Position numbers and translations under genes: made by a program. Shown one piece after another: positions 22,313-35,799 of a stretch of 64,000 bases of DNA (position 1 is its first letter; each line of letters starts with the position of its first letter). Location of the stretch: assembly GCA_014898415.1 (NCBI GenBank), contig RCTD01000040.1, forward strand, positions 159,284-223,283. The letters run 5' to 3'. This stretch comes from Stromatinia cepivora. Lineage: Eukaryota > Ascomycota > Leotiomycetes > Helotiales > Sclerotiniaceae. The notes below the pieces were generated by a model. It saw nothing but the letters and a program-made list of their open reading frames with translations. It did no database searches and was not told where the DNA came from.

Positions 22313-25300
22313 GATTCTATTTTCTTTTAATATATTTTTATAATATATATAAGAGCTTGACCCTGATTTTTCTGAAATACTATTATTAAAAATGGAATAC
22401 TTACTATCCCATTTATTGCTTTGAATTTCTTCATAATCTTTTTAATATATATATCATAAATTAATTACAACTTTTTTTTAAATCGATCATAAAGTATATA
22501 TATATCTAAAAACCATTTAATATTTTCTAGATCTTATAGTTCATATATAACTTTAATTTCTTCGATAATTTTTATAATAACTAATTCGTTTTTCTTATAA
22601 TAAATAATCTGAATATTATTTACAAAAAAAAAATTATAATAATATACTTTGGGTTAATATATAAATATAATTCCTTTTTATATTATACCAATCCTAACTT
22701 TTCGAATATCCAAATGAAATCTCTAAATTATATAATTGAAGAATCTTATAAATTATACAAGATTCAATCGATTATAACATTTTTATTTAGGATTTTATAT
22801 TTATCAGATAGATAATATATAATTGAAATATCCAAAAAATTATGTAGAATATTAACAAAAGTATTGATTATATTATATTACTTGGTTTCAAGATTGTATT
22901 TAATAACAATTGCTATTATAATTCAAAATAATTGATTTGTTAATATAACAATATAAATAATTTCAATAATACTCTTAATTCAAAGATCTTCCTATATTAT
23001 TAAATATAAATAATAACAAATAATTAGATTTTGATTATTATATTTATATATAAAGATTTATTAAAAAGGAATTGGTTTTATAGATTCCGATCCAGAATCG
23101 ATTTTATACTAGGTTTTCCTAATCTTAAAATTATCAATTTCAAGATTGTAATTCTATTTGAATTAATATTTTATATGATGATCTTCTAATTGATAATAAA
23201 AATAAGGTAACTTTGGAATTGCAAATATATAAATTCGAGGAAATAATATTATTTATAATTCATTAATTGTAAATCAAATAAAAGGCAATAATAGTTTTAT
23301 TTCAATTCTAATAATAATTATATTATAAATTATTACAAATTGAAAATATTCCTTTATATTATTCATTCTTTATTAATCAAATCAAAATATAGAATAAAAA
23401 TTGTATAAACAAAATAATCCTATTGAATTTATCCTTTAAAATATAACAATTTCTATATAGAATTTAGTATTGAAATTATTCCTTTGATGATATTATTATA
23501 TATATAATTGTTTTTATATATATACTAATTACTCTGGAATATAAAAGCTAAATGATTCCCAGAAAAAAGATGATTCCGAATAATAATTGTATAATTAAAA
23601 CTCAAACAGATTGATTTAAACCCTAAGTATTTCAATCCTTATAATATGAGTTTTCTTAAATATCTATTCGAGATTATAAATCCATGAATTCTTTATAAAT
23701 TGATTAAATGAATATATAAGATACAATAATCTTTATAATAATTGGATTTCCTTTATAAAATATTTTAATTGATCATTCCAATATATATACTTCTTTTTAG
23801 AATATTGAAATTAATCGATTAAAACAATCTCTAAATCATTTTCGTATATATTACAAAGAACATCAATAATACAACCAATAAACTTATACTCTATATTCCC
23901 TATATCAATATATTCGATAAAATCGGGATCTATATTATTATTATAGATATCTTTTTGAATAATATTAATATCTTTATTTACAAAATATAATTACTCTTTA
24001 ATAAAAAAATCAATTTCTCCGGTTTCTTTAATGAAAAAATCGATCGGTATTTATATATCTTCATTATATACCTTATCCTTATTATTTAAAAGATTAAATA
24101 GATTAAATAATCCTAAATCGATTTCTTTATTCTTATTATCACCCCCTAAATCTATATCCGCCCCCAAAACCAATTTATTTGTAAATAATAAATCTAAAAT
24201 ACACTTGATAAATAAATCAAGGGTTTTTTAATTCATAAAAATAAATAAATAAATAAAGTCATTATAATTATCCTTGTTTTGAATAATCATTCTATTTATT
24301 TTAATATAATCTTATATATTAAAGACTTTAACGAATTATTTAAACTCTTTTATAATATAAATATCAATTATTCGATTAATAGAATTTATACAATAAATGA
24401 ATTCCTTATTGAATATTATATTTCGAATAATAATAACTTTATCGAGTTTGAATATTTATATATAGTAAATTAATATACCTAAAATATAGCCCATTAAATA
24501 CTCAATATATACTCAAGGATTGATTTTATATCATTTCCTATTAATTCCAATTTCTCTATTCTTATTCAAAAAATAAACTTGATATCTATATTTATAGGTT
24601 CTATTCCAATTAAAATAGAGATCGTTAGATATTTTCTTTATAAATAAGAGATTATTTTTATAAAGATAATTACAAAACTATATATCAAGTATTTTATTAA
24701 ACCATTTAAAGGATTTGATCTTCAAAAGATTTATATTATATAAATAAATAACAATTTATATTATTTCCATTTACAATTTGTCTAATAAATCTATTATAAT
24801 CTATATTTTTATTGGATTTATATATATAACATAAAGATAATTCGAATTCGATATCTTTTTGTTTGATCTATTTCTCAAATAATATTGTTCTTATGATTCT
24901 AATAACAAATATATTATTATTCTATTTAATTATTACGATTATTAAGCTATATTTACAATGAATTCAGACTACAAAGCTTTAAATGATTATAAATATTTTG
25001 TTGTATATTTTGTAATAGATTAAATATAAAAAGATCTTATTATAATATATTTCTTTAATCAATAGAAATTATAATATATTGTTATATTCTTTATCGAAAT
25101 CAAAAAGATCCTATTAGATTTTATAAAAGGGCTAAAATAACTAACGATTATTTGGAATATAAAAAATGATTTATTTTATATGAATATAAATACAATTAAT
25201 ATAATTGAAATGAATGATATCTTTTATTTTGATATTTTGTATTATAAATATTAAATATTCAAAAGTTTTTTTTTTAAATACTTAAAGTGTTTATATTATA

Positions 25301-27346
25301 TTTCATTTGTATTTTTTCTTAAAAAAGATAGATTATAAAAACAATAGAATACTTTATTTATTTTTTTTATTTATTATTGAATATATTATAGAAAGGTTGC
25401 TTATAGGGATAAATAAAAGAATATTCGAATAAATAAAAAATAATTTATATTTTAAGAATATAAAATTTTCAATACAAATGCATTGAACAATTATTATACT
25501 ATTTGTATAATCTTCTTTACGAAGAATATAATCATATTCTAAAAATTACAGATTGGCTTTCTCCAATCGAGCTTCCAAAATAATATTAATATAAAAGCCA
25601 AGAATGAATATTATATCATTCAATACCAGATCATTATTAGAATAATCTTCTCTCTTGATAATCCCTTTAATAATACAAACCCTATATTCTAGAATTTGGA
25701 AACTGAAAGTATCTGTTTTTACAAGATCATTAGAATCGAATGATCGATATTGATGATCATCCAATAAAGATATATCATTTACAATATATATAGTATCACA
25801 ATTATCAAACAAAATATTATTGAATAAATAATATATTCTTATTGTTATAAAGTATATCTTTAATTAATTATATTAAATATCCAAGATAATAATATTGATT
25901 GAAGGTTCTAAAGGATCAATGGAATTTTTTATTCATTTCCTTTTGATCCAATTAAGATAAAATTATTTTTATAAATATAATCTTATTCGATCCTTAATTG
26001 CTTATAATTCATTTTCGCTGAATACTCTTTTGAATAATGGATTGATCCTTTCGATGAGTATTAATTCTATAACTTTATAATTATGAATAATATAATTATA
26101 ATCAATTCTATTGTTCTATTCAGATTCGGTTTTACAAAAATATTTCTAAATCTTTTTGATTTTCTAATTGTTTTCAAAATTGATATTTTTTTTATTCTTC
26201 TTAAACTTTTTATTATTTTGAAAAAAAGGTAAATATAGAAGATATTCTTTCTTTAATTTTTAGAAAAATAGAATTCTGAAAGATTAATCCTTCAAAAATA
26301 TCTCCGAATTGTTTGAATAAAAGATTAAATAATCCGAATTGATTATTTATTTCGATTTATATAATTATAGTATTTGTTTAGATTGGGAACATCCTGGTAT
26401 CAATAATTTGTAGAAAAGTATTGATAACGATTTCATTCTGTATCTCAATAATTTTGTATACAAAAGCTTTAGTATAGATTATAATCCAATCTTTATACTA
26501 TTTGATAGAATCGATTTTACTAAGTAAGGTTTATATTAGAATAGTACTGATATTCTTGTAATACTGCGAGTTTGGTAATAGTTATTGTAAATGCGAGCTT
26601 CCTTTTAAATATATTGATGATCATCTTGAATAAAAGAGTTATAATATTTTGATTAAAAATGAATAGTTTTATAAAATATACTTGATTAATTGATAATTTG
26701 ATTTATTTATAAATATTATAGAAAGCTTTATAATTCTATATATATTTTTATTATTGATATTGATACTTCAATTGAAAAAAGGCAAACTCGAAGGAGATTT
26801 CTTAGAAAATAATTGGAAATAGAATAATGGATTTTAATATATTATCATCAAAATCTTTTATCTTTATATCTTCATTTGTATTTTCCTTAAATTAAATTGC
26901 TATAAAATATTTCAAGAATTCTTTTTGGTATTGAGTTTATTTATTTTTAATTATATTTAGTTTAGAAATCGATAATGGAAGATAAAACAAATGATTTAAT
27001 TAAAAACTAATCGATTTAAGTATAAATAAACTTATTTATCAGATCGAAGTTTGAAATGGATATAACTGATATAGAAACAAATAGATTGTTTTTTGGATTA
27101 ATTGAATTTCAGATTCCTTGAATTTGATATTTATTTTTCAAATATAGATACTATTTTGATTATTAAATATAAATTATAAAAAGAAGATCATTTTGATTTT
27201 TTATTATATTAAATGAAGATAATTGAATTAATATAAATATTAAATTATAAATAAAATAGGAATGACATTTTAAGAATAATCCCTTGAATATTTAGTAATT
27301 ATTGAATAAGAAATTATATAGATTTAAAGATTATTAAATTTATAAT
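22313..27346. other. Cop1 internal sequence, 5' part (minus orientation)
   Basis: About 5 kb of AT-rich sequence. Only the protease segment at 25546-25812 was readable. Gag should lie between it and the LTR at 27347. The open stretches at 24031-24231 and 24279-24473 on the plus strand carry no motif and are treated as shadows. Confidence 0.5.
25546..25812 (-). pseudogene. Cop1 Copia-type protease relic
   Basis: The minus frame reads FDNCDTIYIVNDISLLDDH, then YRVCIIKGIIKRED and NDLVLNDIIFILGFYINII, ending EARLEKANL. This follows the Copia protease pattern (DSGAT.H..ND..L... V.I.G.G ... L.NV.YVP....NLIS). The active-site D-S-G appears as D-N-C. Open for 88 codons by chance of decay. Confidence 0.65.
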
Positions 27347-27656
27347 TATTATAGAATAATATAATTATAAAGTATTTTCAAGAATCGAAAAATAAATAGT
27401 ATATATAATTGATAAAATAAAAGAATTGAATAACTTACCCTTAATTATATAAATCAAAAACTGTATATATAAAACAAATAAATAATTATTTAATCAATAT
27501 ATATCTTAATTAGATTAGATCTTTATTTATTAGTATATCAAGATCATTTTATCAATCAGAGAGATTGATAAGGGCTAGAAGATCCTTCATTCCGATTGGA
27601 AAGCATACACTTTGATCCTTCGTAGGATACAGGGGATCACAGGGCTTTCCGTGACA
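27347..27656. repeat. Cop1 right LTR (310 bp)
   Basis: Starts TATTATAGAATAAT and ends GGCTTTCCGTGACA. The last 100 bp keep normal composition, while the first 200 bp are strongly A/T-shifted, so the RIP-like damage fades across this LTR toward the gene island. Confidence 0.85.
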
Positions 27657-28629
27657 ATATTTATATATTTTATAAATATAACAAGGATCTGAAAAGTGAA
27701 AAATCGTGAAGTTTTGATATGATTTCGCTTAGTGTATGTTGAGTCCGGACTAGAACTCTTACATTGTCACTCATCCACTCGCAAATTATCAAGGACTGTC
27801 TGTCCTCCTGGGTCTTTGATTTATCAAACATCTCAGTCATATCAAGCACAATATTTACACTTATACCAGAATTCATACTTTGATTATCCTACTCATTTTC
27901 GCATTAGCACTCATTGAAGCAACTCAAGAACTGCTTGGCATGTCTATAATATATTACATTATTTCATATATAGTCATCAGAATTATGATAGTGGAATTTT
28001 CTTCGAGCTATCAAATGTAATGGACTCATACTTCCCATTTTCATACTTGCCCTATTCTGCGGAGTTAACTCACCTGCTTAGTGACTCTGCAAATTCCCAT
28101 CCCATGTCATCATCAATAATATCCGGTCATGAAATTTATTATGGGCATATTTACTCATAACAATGACCCATCACAACGCAATATGATACTCAGAACTCCT
28201 GGAGTTGTACTCATACTTCTTTTCTGACTCATTGAAATACCTTAATCACGCCACGATGTACTAACTTTGGTAAATACAGTCATATTCCACACATCCAGCA
28301 CCGACATTGATGCCAAGAATATTCATCAACCAAAGTTGGATTGTTCATTTTCCATTAATGATATCACACCGACAAATTTAGCGTCCAAATTTGTACTTAA
28401 AGTCTCCAGATTATCCCTATTTGGAGCTCCTTTTTTTTTCCTGTATCAATAACAAAAGTCTCGAGATCACACTCAAATAAGTTCAAAACTCAACAATTTT
28501 CAGAGCCTACAAAGTCAACTCCAAATCAATCAGTCTATAATAAGCGGAAAAGACATACAAACAAAAAACGTTCCTTCCACCTTCCAACCTCACCTTCTTC
28601 AGTCTAAATCTCAAATAACCCGTTTCCAG
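27657..28629. other. Upstream region of the orphan gene
   Basis: Host-like composition begins at about 27,670. No gene is supported. Small ORFs on both strands overlap each other and have no known motif. A run of T (28431-28440) and short pyrimidine tracts lie upstream of the start codon at 28630. Confidence 0.5.
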
Positions 28630-29472
28630 ATGTCTCGTTTCAATAGAATGCCGGATATGGCTTGGTCTGGACATAGGATTCACTGCCGGTTCGATGAGAA
28701 CCAAGGCCTATGTCCTGTTCCAACAACACCAGAGCTACTGAAAACGGATGCTTCCAGAACTCGGCCAGAGATGATCGAAGATTTTCGGGAGGTATTTCCA
28801 CCCTGGGGTATTCGGCGCCGGTATTTCAAAGGAGAAATAATATCATTAGCTGTGAAGGGGAGAAGCAAAAATTGCAAATTATGTGAGCACGAAGGAGGAC
28901 AGACTCCGATGGGCGAAACTCCGGGGGACTTTTGTCTCGATTGTGTGCCTATAGCTCGGGACTGGAGTCCCTCCTGGTGCTGGCAAGTAGGCAGAGAGGG
29001 GCATCGCTTTCCAAATGGGCAGTGTGATGTACATGTTGACAACAGTCAAGCTATATTCAACAAAAAGGCATGCTCATATCACGATCAATATCTCAAAGAT
29101 GGTGAAGGAAAGCATGTTTTAGAGAGCGGCGGACAACGAGTAAAAATGGAAGAATTTCAGAGAGATGCAAGCGGGGAGTATACCAAAAAGGGAAAGGCGC
29201 CAAATGTGGAGGATGGGGTTCTTGTGTGGGAAAAAGTACGGATAAGATGGAATTGGCCTGAGAACCTATTTGTGAAACGGGAGTCCGGAGCGTGGTACCC
29301 AGGACGTGAAAAGTACCGTGGTACGACCCCTTATCCGATAAATTATAAGTGGCCAAACTATGACCGTATTCCTGTAGTATCACTTCCATGGGTGTAAGTT
29401 CAACTCTGCACCGTTAAATATATCTTACCCCTGCTAACAATAAATGGTAGATACCAAGGTCCGCTCGCGTGA
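28630..29472 (+). CDS. Orphan Cys-rich protein, 261 aa, one intron
   Basis: The first exon (28630-29393) starts at an ATG after a pyrimidine-rich leader. An intron at 29394-29450 (GTAAGT, branch GCTAAC, acceptor TAG, 57 bp) overlaps what would otherwise be a stop. Splicing changes the end to PWVYQGPLA-stop at 29470-29472. I recognise no family. It carries a pair of CxxC motifs 17 residues apart (CKLC, CLDC; about residues 77-97), which suggests a small zinc-binding unit. Three more Cys and several Trp-rich segments (DWSPSWCWQVG, RIRWNWPENLF) follow. There is no signal peptide and no membrane segment, so it is probably intracellular. It is the only gene in a 4.3-kb GC island between two transposon blocks. 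Composition is normal and no RIP is visible. That it is a gene: likely; its function: unknown. Confidence 0.75.
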
Positions 29473-29830
29473 TCTGAGTGATGGGCGTGCATTTCAAAGG
29501 GGTGGATGAGGATGGATTCTTTGCAATTTTGTCACTTGATGGCTCTTACACTCTTTTCTTCTTTTTCTTTACATACCTTTTCACTTGATGGACATACAAA
29601 TTAATTGAACATTCACTCTTAGGCATATACGGAGGCTTTGTGAGAGTCTCGTTATCGCCATTAAGTGAATTGAGGGGGCGTTGAGATGCTGCTACACCTG
29701 TCTTTCACATCGTTGCTTTTTGCAATCTAAACTTACACTTGTAAACCAAATAGAGGTTGAGTGGATTGTTATCGACTTACAAAGGTTGTAGGAGAACCAG
29801 TATATTAGATCAAATGAGAAATTACTATAC
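29473..29830. other. 3' flank of the orphan gene
   Basis: Host-like sequence without a supported gene up to the solo A LTR. Confidence 0.5.
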
Positions 29831-30125
29831 TGTGAAAGAGGTAGGTCGAGATACATGCGTCCCGATAGCACGCTGCGAGGGGGAATGGAAATTGGGACTG
29901 ATCAGATTATATTGTAGAGATTTCAAATAGTAGAACTATTAGGTTTAAATAATGGTTTGGATTGTATATAAATGATATATAAAAAGATTAATAGAAAAAC
30001 GATTGATTTTTTCCAAAAAAAAAATGGGAACAGAGGCCTTTCTTATATTTAATTACGAAGAATCATATGATTATATGATTACGAACTAGTTATGTATTAA
30101 GCCTTGATATCCCAACTCTCTCACA
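29831..30125. repeat. Solo A-family LTR (295 bp)
   Basis: TGTGAAAGAGG to CTCTCACA, flanked by the 4-bp repeat ATAC (29827-29830, 30126-30129). The ends form an imperfect 8-bp inverted repeat. It is near full length and less mutated than the copy at 32400. No internal element is attached, so solo LTR is the simplest reading; a MITE is the alternative. Confidence 0.8.
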
Positions 30126-30129
30126 ATAC

Positions 30130-31960
30130 TTCATGATTACTGTTATTCTTTTGGTGAAATATTTCCGCTGAAGGTATCGTCGTCGATGCTCCATTATCAG
30201 GAATTAAAAGCAAATTAAAATGAAGTTGACATGAGCACACAGTCGAAAGATGACAAAAATGGAACGCACATGCAAGAATCATGGAGATGTAGATTAATGT
30301 ATATTCATTTCTAACGTCCAGTACAAACTAAAAGAACGACTTTTAGGTTCAATTATGGAATCACCAGCAACTTCCATGAAGTAATACGAAGCAAATTCAT
30401 CAATTCAAAATCCACATTCGATCAAAGCAATACCCGCAAAAGACTTTCGAGCTCCCAAAAATTGAATAAATACAGAACTAAATAAGCCAGAGCTCAATCC
30501 TACTCATACCTGAGAAATGCTAATGCAAAAAGCCAGAAATTTCGGCACCTTCAGGCCATGTCAATCCCACCAAGCATCCAATTTTGGAAATTACCAGGAA
30601 ACACATCCCAAAACTCTACAACAAATCTGGATACCAAGCGGTATAATCTACATCACGCATGATATAGGAGACCGCTCCTGAGCAGAGACTTGTATTCCAT
30701 GATTCATACCGTGTACGAAATTCCTGTTATTTTTTCCCCGTCCTAGATGTTACACAGACCAATCAAGAGATCTGTTCCGGGGCATTAGCCAATTTCAGCA
30801 TTCGCCAATCAATGTAGCGCATTGATCAATCAATTGTATTTTTGAATGAATTAGTTTATTAATCAATACACTTTGTTCAAATAAAAATAAGAAAATACTC
30901 CAATTCATATCTGAATTCTATCTTTGAAGTTTTTTTTTTTTTCAGATTTCATTCCTTTCTAAGTACTTTCTTTATATTGTATGATAAATATAGTAGATGA
31001 TAGAATGATAGCTAGGAAAAGTTAGAAAGGGAGACTAATTTTGAAAACGGCGAGCTAGAGAGCCAGCCGGGGAAGCTAGAAAATAAGTATATACTATAGC
31101 ATATGATAGGAAAAGTCAGGAAAATGAATTTTTTGACGATGTGCCGTTAAATGATACATGTAACATGTCTGTTTCCATGTAGGATGTTTATCCCAGAACC
31201 TTAGGGAGTGCGCACATTATAAATCATTGGAAAATGTAATAATTTGACTTTTGGGTGCACACAAAACTGTCTATTTGACTATACAAAAGCGTGGATCTGT
31301 TAAATGACTGACATAATAAATAATTCATATCTATGTCTTTTTCACATTGAATCATACATAAAGAATGGAGGATTCATATCACTGAAAGTTGTCTCAACAT
31401 TTCTATTTGAATCAATGATTCGATTTCAGGAATGCACACACTCATAAAAAAATCCCAAAGTGTCATGACGAAGAAAGAGCCTATCATAAGCTTAAGTAAG
31501 AAAAACGTTACTCACTTATCATAACTAACAAACTAACTACAATGACTTACCATTATCCACAAAACCAACCCAAAAACCTCTCTCCCTTCTCTTTTCCCCC
31601 TTCTCTTTTCTCCCTTCTCCCGGTTTCTCTCCATCCATCTCGAAACTCAAACTCAAAATACCAATCCTCACTCGATTTCCACCCCTCCCCTCAACTAACC
31701 CAACATTCCAAGATTCTCATTTTCGCTTCCATGCATCCATCGTCTTCTCACTTACGTACATTATTCTCGCTTAATTAGTTCTACCTAAAGGGGCTTGATC
31801 TCCACTTTCAAATTCTAGGGCAGCATCACATGACATGACATGACATGATATAACCGACAAAGCACTTGTTTTTGTTTTTGTCATCGAAGGGGGTTGTTCC
31901 GGGCTATTGTGCGGAGGACGGTTCGAGAACTAATACGATCCTAGGATCTTATAGAGTACA
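30130..31960. other. Gene-free part of the GC island
   Basis: Composition is host-like to about 31.96 kb. No ORF carries a recognisable domain. The 78-codon ORF at 31542-31778 is Ser/Pro-rich low-complexity sequence in a pyrimidine-rich region and is not convincing. A short acatg pentamer repeat (four to five units) lies near 31828-31850. Confidence 0.5.
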
Positions 31961-32223
31961 CACATTATTATATATTATAATTGAGAATTAATCGAGCTAA
32001 TCCAAATGAAGTACTATAAATTAGTATTTGAATAAACAGAAAATACTTATAATTTTATCGAATCAAGAATCAAATAAATTTAAATCCAATATATATTTTT
32101 GTAATTTAATAAATATCATTTTAAATACTTCAAAACACTAACCGAAAAAAGGAATTAATATTTTAATAAATTTAAAGAAATTTCATATTTTCTTTCTATT
32201 CTTTAATATAAAATTTATAAATC
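31961..32223. other. AT-rich start of block 2, no identifiable content
   Basis: Composition switches abruptly to A/T at about 31,960. Nothing recognisable precedes the B LTR at 32224. Confidence 0.5.
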
Positions 32224-32804
32224 TGTCACGAATCGTGAACCACAGGAGGTTAATCACGTGATATCTCTTATCTCCCTTGGCAATTAGTAAGCTGATCGTT
32301 TGTATATATGTATTATAATTCATATAATTTAATATAGTAAAATGATGACCCTAATAATATATATATATAGCCCTGTAGTTTACGAATAAGTATTTGTATT
32401 GTGAAAGAGGTAGGTCGAGATACGTGCGTCCCGATAGTACACTACAAGAGGAAATGGAAATTGGAACTGATTAAATTATATTGTAAAGACTTCAAATAGT
32501 AAAACTAATAGGTTTAGATAATGGTTTGAGTTGTATATAAATAAAGTACAAAAAGACTAATGAAAAAACGATTGATTTTCTATTAAGAAAAGAAGAACAG
32601 AGCCCTTTCTTATATCTAACTACGAAGAGTCATATGACTATATGACTACGAACTAGCTACGTATTAGGCCTTGATATCCCAACTTTCTCATAGTATATAT
32701 ATATCTAATTGTTTTTTACGAGTTATAATTCTTCAATTATATAGATTCTAAGGAATATAATTGATCTTATTTATTCATTTCTATTATAATTCTTATATAT
32801 TATA
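32224..32804 (-). repeat. Solo B-family LTR, interrupted by an A-family LTR
   Basis: The two outer parts (32224-32399 and 32693-32804) together equal one B LTR (about 282 bp) in reverse orientation. It starts TGTCACGAATCGTGAACCAC, and the far end TATATTATA corresponds to GTGCGTCACA of the 46201 copy. No clear duplication was found around it. The interior insertion accounts for the extra length exactly. Confidence 0.85.
32400..32692. repeat. A-family LTR inserted in the B LTR
   Basis: 293 bp, TGTGAAAGAGG to TTTCTCATA, flanked by GTAT (32396-32399, 32693-32696). It shares its full length with 29831-30125. The uninterrupted sequence of the B family at 46500-46530 (aagtatttatatatatat) shows the target without the insertion. 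Confidence 0.9.
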
Positions 32805-34881
32805 TTATCTACAATTCATTATAAGTATCTGATTATCTAATAAACTTTCAAATAAGATCTTATTTAATAATACCTTCTTAAATAAACTTTTACAAATATT
32901 CTATTCAAAAGAAGAAGATCTATTTCGATTTAATCGATAAAGATATAAACCCTTTTAAAAATGTATTATCATTTTCACAATATAACGAATTCTACCTTCT
33001 ATATATCCCGAACTTTCGAAAATCTATTTTGAAGAGATTTTTCCTTTTTCTTAATTATTTCAATAACCCTTTGAAGAAAATATAGATATGGATTTTAATA
33101 ATATTATTATTAAAAGAAAGAAGACTAATAAAGAGAAGATTTTAATGCATAAAATTAATATTTTTGATGGTTCGGTTGTTTTTTTTTAATAATTCAATTA
33201 TTTTTTTTGATCTATTATTATAATTATAAGATCTTTATATAAGAATTTCTAATAAGTTTATTAAATCACTTAATAATATTAACCGAACCGATGGTTATAT
33301 GATCACGTGATATATTAATAATATAATTTAATATTATTAAATTTTATTATTATATGAAATTTTGATCATATATCATATTAGAATGATTTATAATGGAATA
33401 GAATGTGATGGAAGCATATAGAACTTTCTTATTTCTAAGGTTAAATATTATTGATTATTATTTCATTTCATTATATAAAATAATTCTATAAGATTTGATT
33501 TAAATCAATCTTATTTATAATCATAGAATATTATAGAATTTCATAGAATCCTATCAAATATTATAAATAAGAAGATTTTCTTCAAAGAATTCTTTTGAAA
33601 AACAAGCAAAATAAATTCAATATTCAATATACTCATATTTTAACTTCAATCATTATATATTCGATTACCCTTTTAAGCTATATAACTAAGTCTTCCACTA
33701 TAATAATAGTAAATAATATTATTATATTATTCATTATTATTAACCAATCAACCTCCTCCAAGACTTTATATAATAATTATAAATTTGAAAAAGAAGAATC
33801 AATAATTGAAAGTTATAATAATGATAAATTTTATAATAATATAATTTTCTTTTAAACTTTAAATAATATTAATATAAATATCCAAATCAATAATAATATC
33901 TGGGATTCTTTTTATTTTTTCAATTGAAGATCAAGGATCTTTATCTAAGTAAACTAGAAGATCCCGAAATCAAAAAAAGAAAACTTTGATCAGATAATTT
34001 GATCATTTAAGGTTTTCCGATAGTTTTTTTTTTTTTAAAAAAAGTAATAATTTATATAATAATCAGGATTCCCTTTATTCAAAAAGCTGATCTAATTGGT
34101 CCAAATTATATTCCTGTATCAATTATAACTTATATCGGGATATTTATATATCAAAACCTACAAATTTTATTATTAAATTTAGCAATAACATTGAATCTAA
34201 AATTAATTTGTAATAATTATTACTTATAAAATGATTTAAATTATATATTATATTATTTAAGAATGAAATATAATATTATACATATATAATTGATTAAATA
34301 GAATCGGAAGTATAAGTATATTGTTATATTCTTTATATATAAGTATTTTAATTTATTATATTCGAATTGATTGAATAATTTATATCGATTTATTGGAATC
34401 CGATTGAAATTGATGATGTTTATTTTCAATATAAGATGTGGGTTATATTCAATATAATTCGATATAGTAACTTTTTAGAATAATATAGGAAATTCAGATT
34501 ATTTATTATTTAAGCAAAGATTATCAATGATAAAGTTCTATTTAGAGATCTTGAATCAAACATTTCCGATTTTCTTTTGTAAAGGATTATAAGATTACAA
34601 AAGAATTTGCGAATATATTTATTAAAGTAGATCAAAATGAAATTTTATTATAAGAACGAAATCGATACTATATTGAATAAGATATGCCTATAGTTATTTA
34701 TAAATCGATAATTATTATAAATCCTTTATAACTCTTTTGAAGTTTTAATAATTTCAATTTTAGAATCTTTATATTCCCGAAACCGTTTTCATTTTGAAAT
34801 ACCCCTTTTGAATATATAGACTTCGTTACACCTAATAATTATTCGAATTTCAAATATTCATTACTTTTTTTTTGAATAATA
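32805..34881. other. AT-rich sequence, possibly the 5' part of Gyp2
   Basis: No domain is readable on either strand. Cop2b inserted at its right end (TAATA). Because Gyp2 protease and polymerase relics begin just right of Cop2b on the plus strand, this stretch may hold the Gyp2 gag and LTR. That is a positional inference only. Confidence 0.4.
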
Positions 34882-35799
34882 TGTTAACTTTTGGTGCAGG
34901 AAGTAGTAGTATTGTTGATTATGTAGGTTGAATTAAGAATCTATTATTCTAGTAGGAGTAGAATTGAAGTTATTCCCAAATATGGTCTGTACATCATTGT
35001 GATTATATGATTTCAATTTTAATTCTATGATGGCCTCATTTTCAATATTCCTTTATTGAAGATATCCTATTCGATCCTTCTAGATTATTAATTTTAACAT
35101 TTTCTTGAATTTTTTGAAAGTAATCTTTATATAAGGCTTTATTATTCTATTGGCAATTATATTGTATATATTGATATAATTAATAACGATTTTCTTCTTT
35201 TTTATCAAATTTTTGATAAAATAATAACTAATATTTATATATTTGGATTATTTATATAAATATAGATTTTTGGTTAAAACTAAAATATTTTGATTATTAT
35301 TAAATATTTGAATTGTATTTTTGTTCTTTTTAATATAATTTGATCTAAATAGATCTTTGAGTATTTATATAATTTATCTTTTTTGTTTAATGAATATTAT
35401 TATTATAATATATTTTAATTTTATATTAAAGGTAGTTATAAATATTTATTTCTTATTAACCTATAATATAAGATTTTTATAAAATATTACAACTTTTTTT
35501 GAAATATTTTTCCGATTATATTTATTATTAATTCAATTTATATCTATATATATTTTTATTGTATTATTAAATATGTTATATTCTTTACAAATATCAGATT
35601 GTATTCCTTTTAATCCGAATTATAATTTCTATTTGATTATTGATTATAAATATCATATCAGATTCTTTAAAGCTATAGTATAATGTTTTGCTAATTTTGC
35701 TATAAATTATAAAAGTCTTTCAATTAAGAATACTATATTTGATCGAATATATATTATTGAATGAATTACATTTCCTATTCGTTATTGATATTCATTTAT

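Larger units (their letters stand above)
13697..27656 (-). mobile_element. Cop1: Copia-like LTR element, 13,960 bp including nested insertions
   Basis: Direct LTRs of exactly 310 bp (13697-14006, 27347-27656) are flanked by ATATT on both sides (13692-13696, 27657-27661). The 5-bp match is weak on its own because it is pure A/T, but the equal LTR lengths support it. After removing the nested D LTR and Cop2a, about 7.6 kb of internal sequence remains. A Copia protease relic at 25546-25812 fixes the coding strand as minus. The right LTR is much less mutated than the left and lies at the edge of the GC-balanced island. Further polymerase domains could not be assigned by eye. Confidence 0.8.

Noticed and set aside
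1661..27656. Centromere or mitochondrial DNA as explanation of the AT block
   Set aside because: The block is made of nested, decayed transposons with target duplications and is continuous with nuclear genes; AT-richness alone does not show a centromere.
29093..29389. Minus-strand ORFs opposite the orphan gene (also 28680-29042)
   Set aside because: The plus-strand gene has a supported intron and composition; the minus ORFs are shadows.
29831..30125. Intact autonomous retrotransposon at the A LTR
   Set aside because: No internal region or second LTR lies nearby; only the solo repeat is present.
31542..31778. 78-codon Ser/Pro-rich ORF
   Set aside because: Pyrimidine-rich low-complexity DNA with no intron signals, no domain and no conservation visible in the window.
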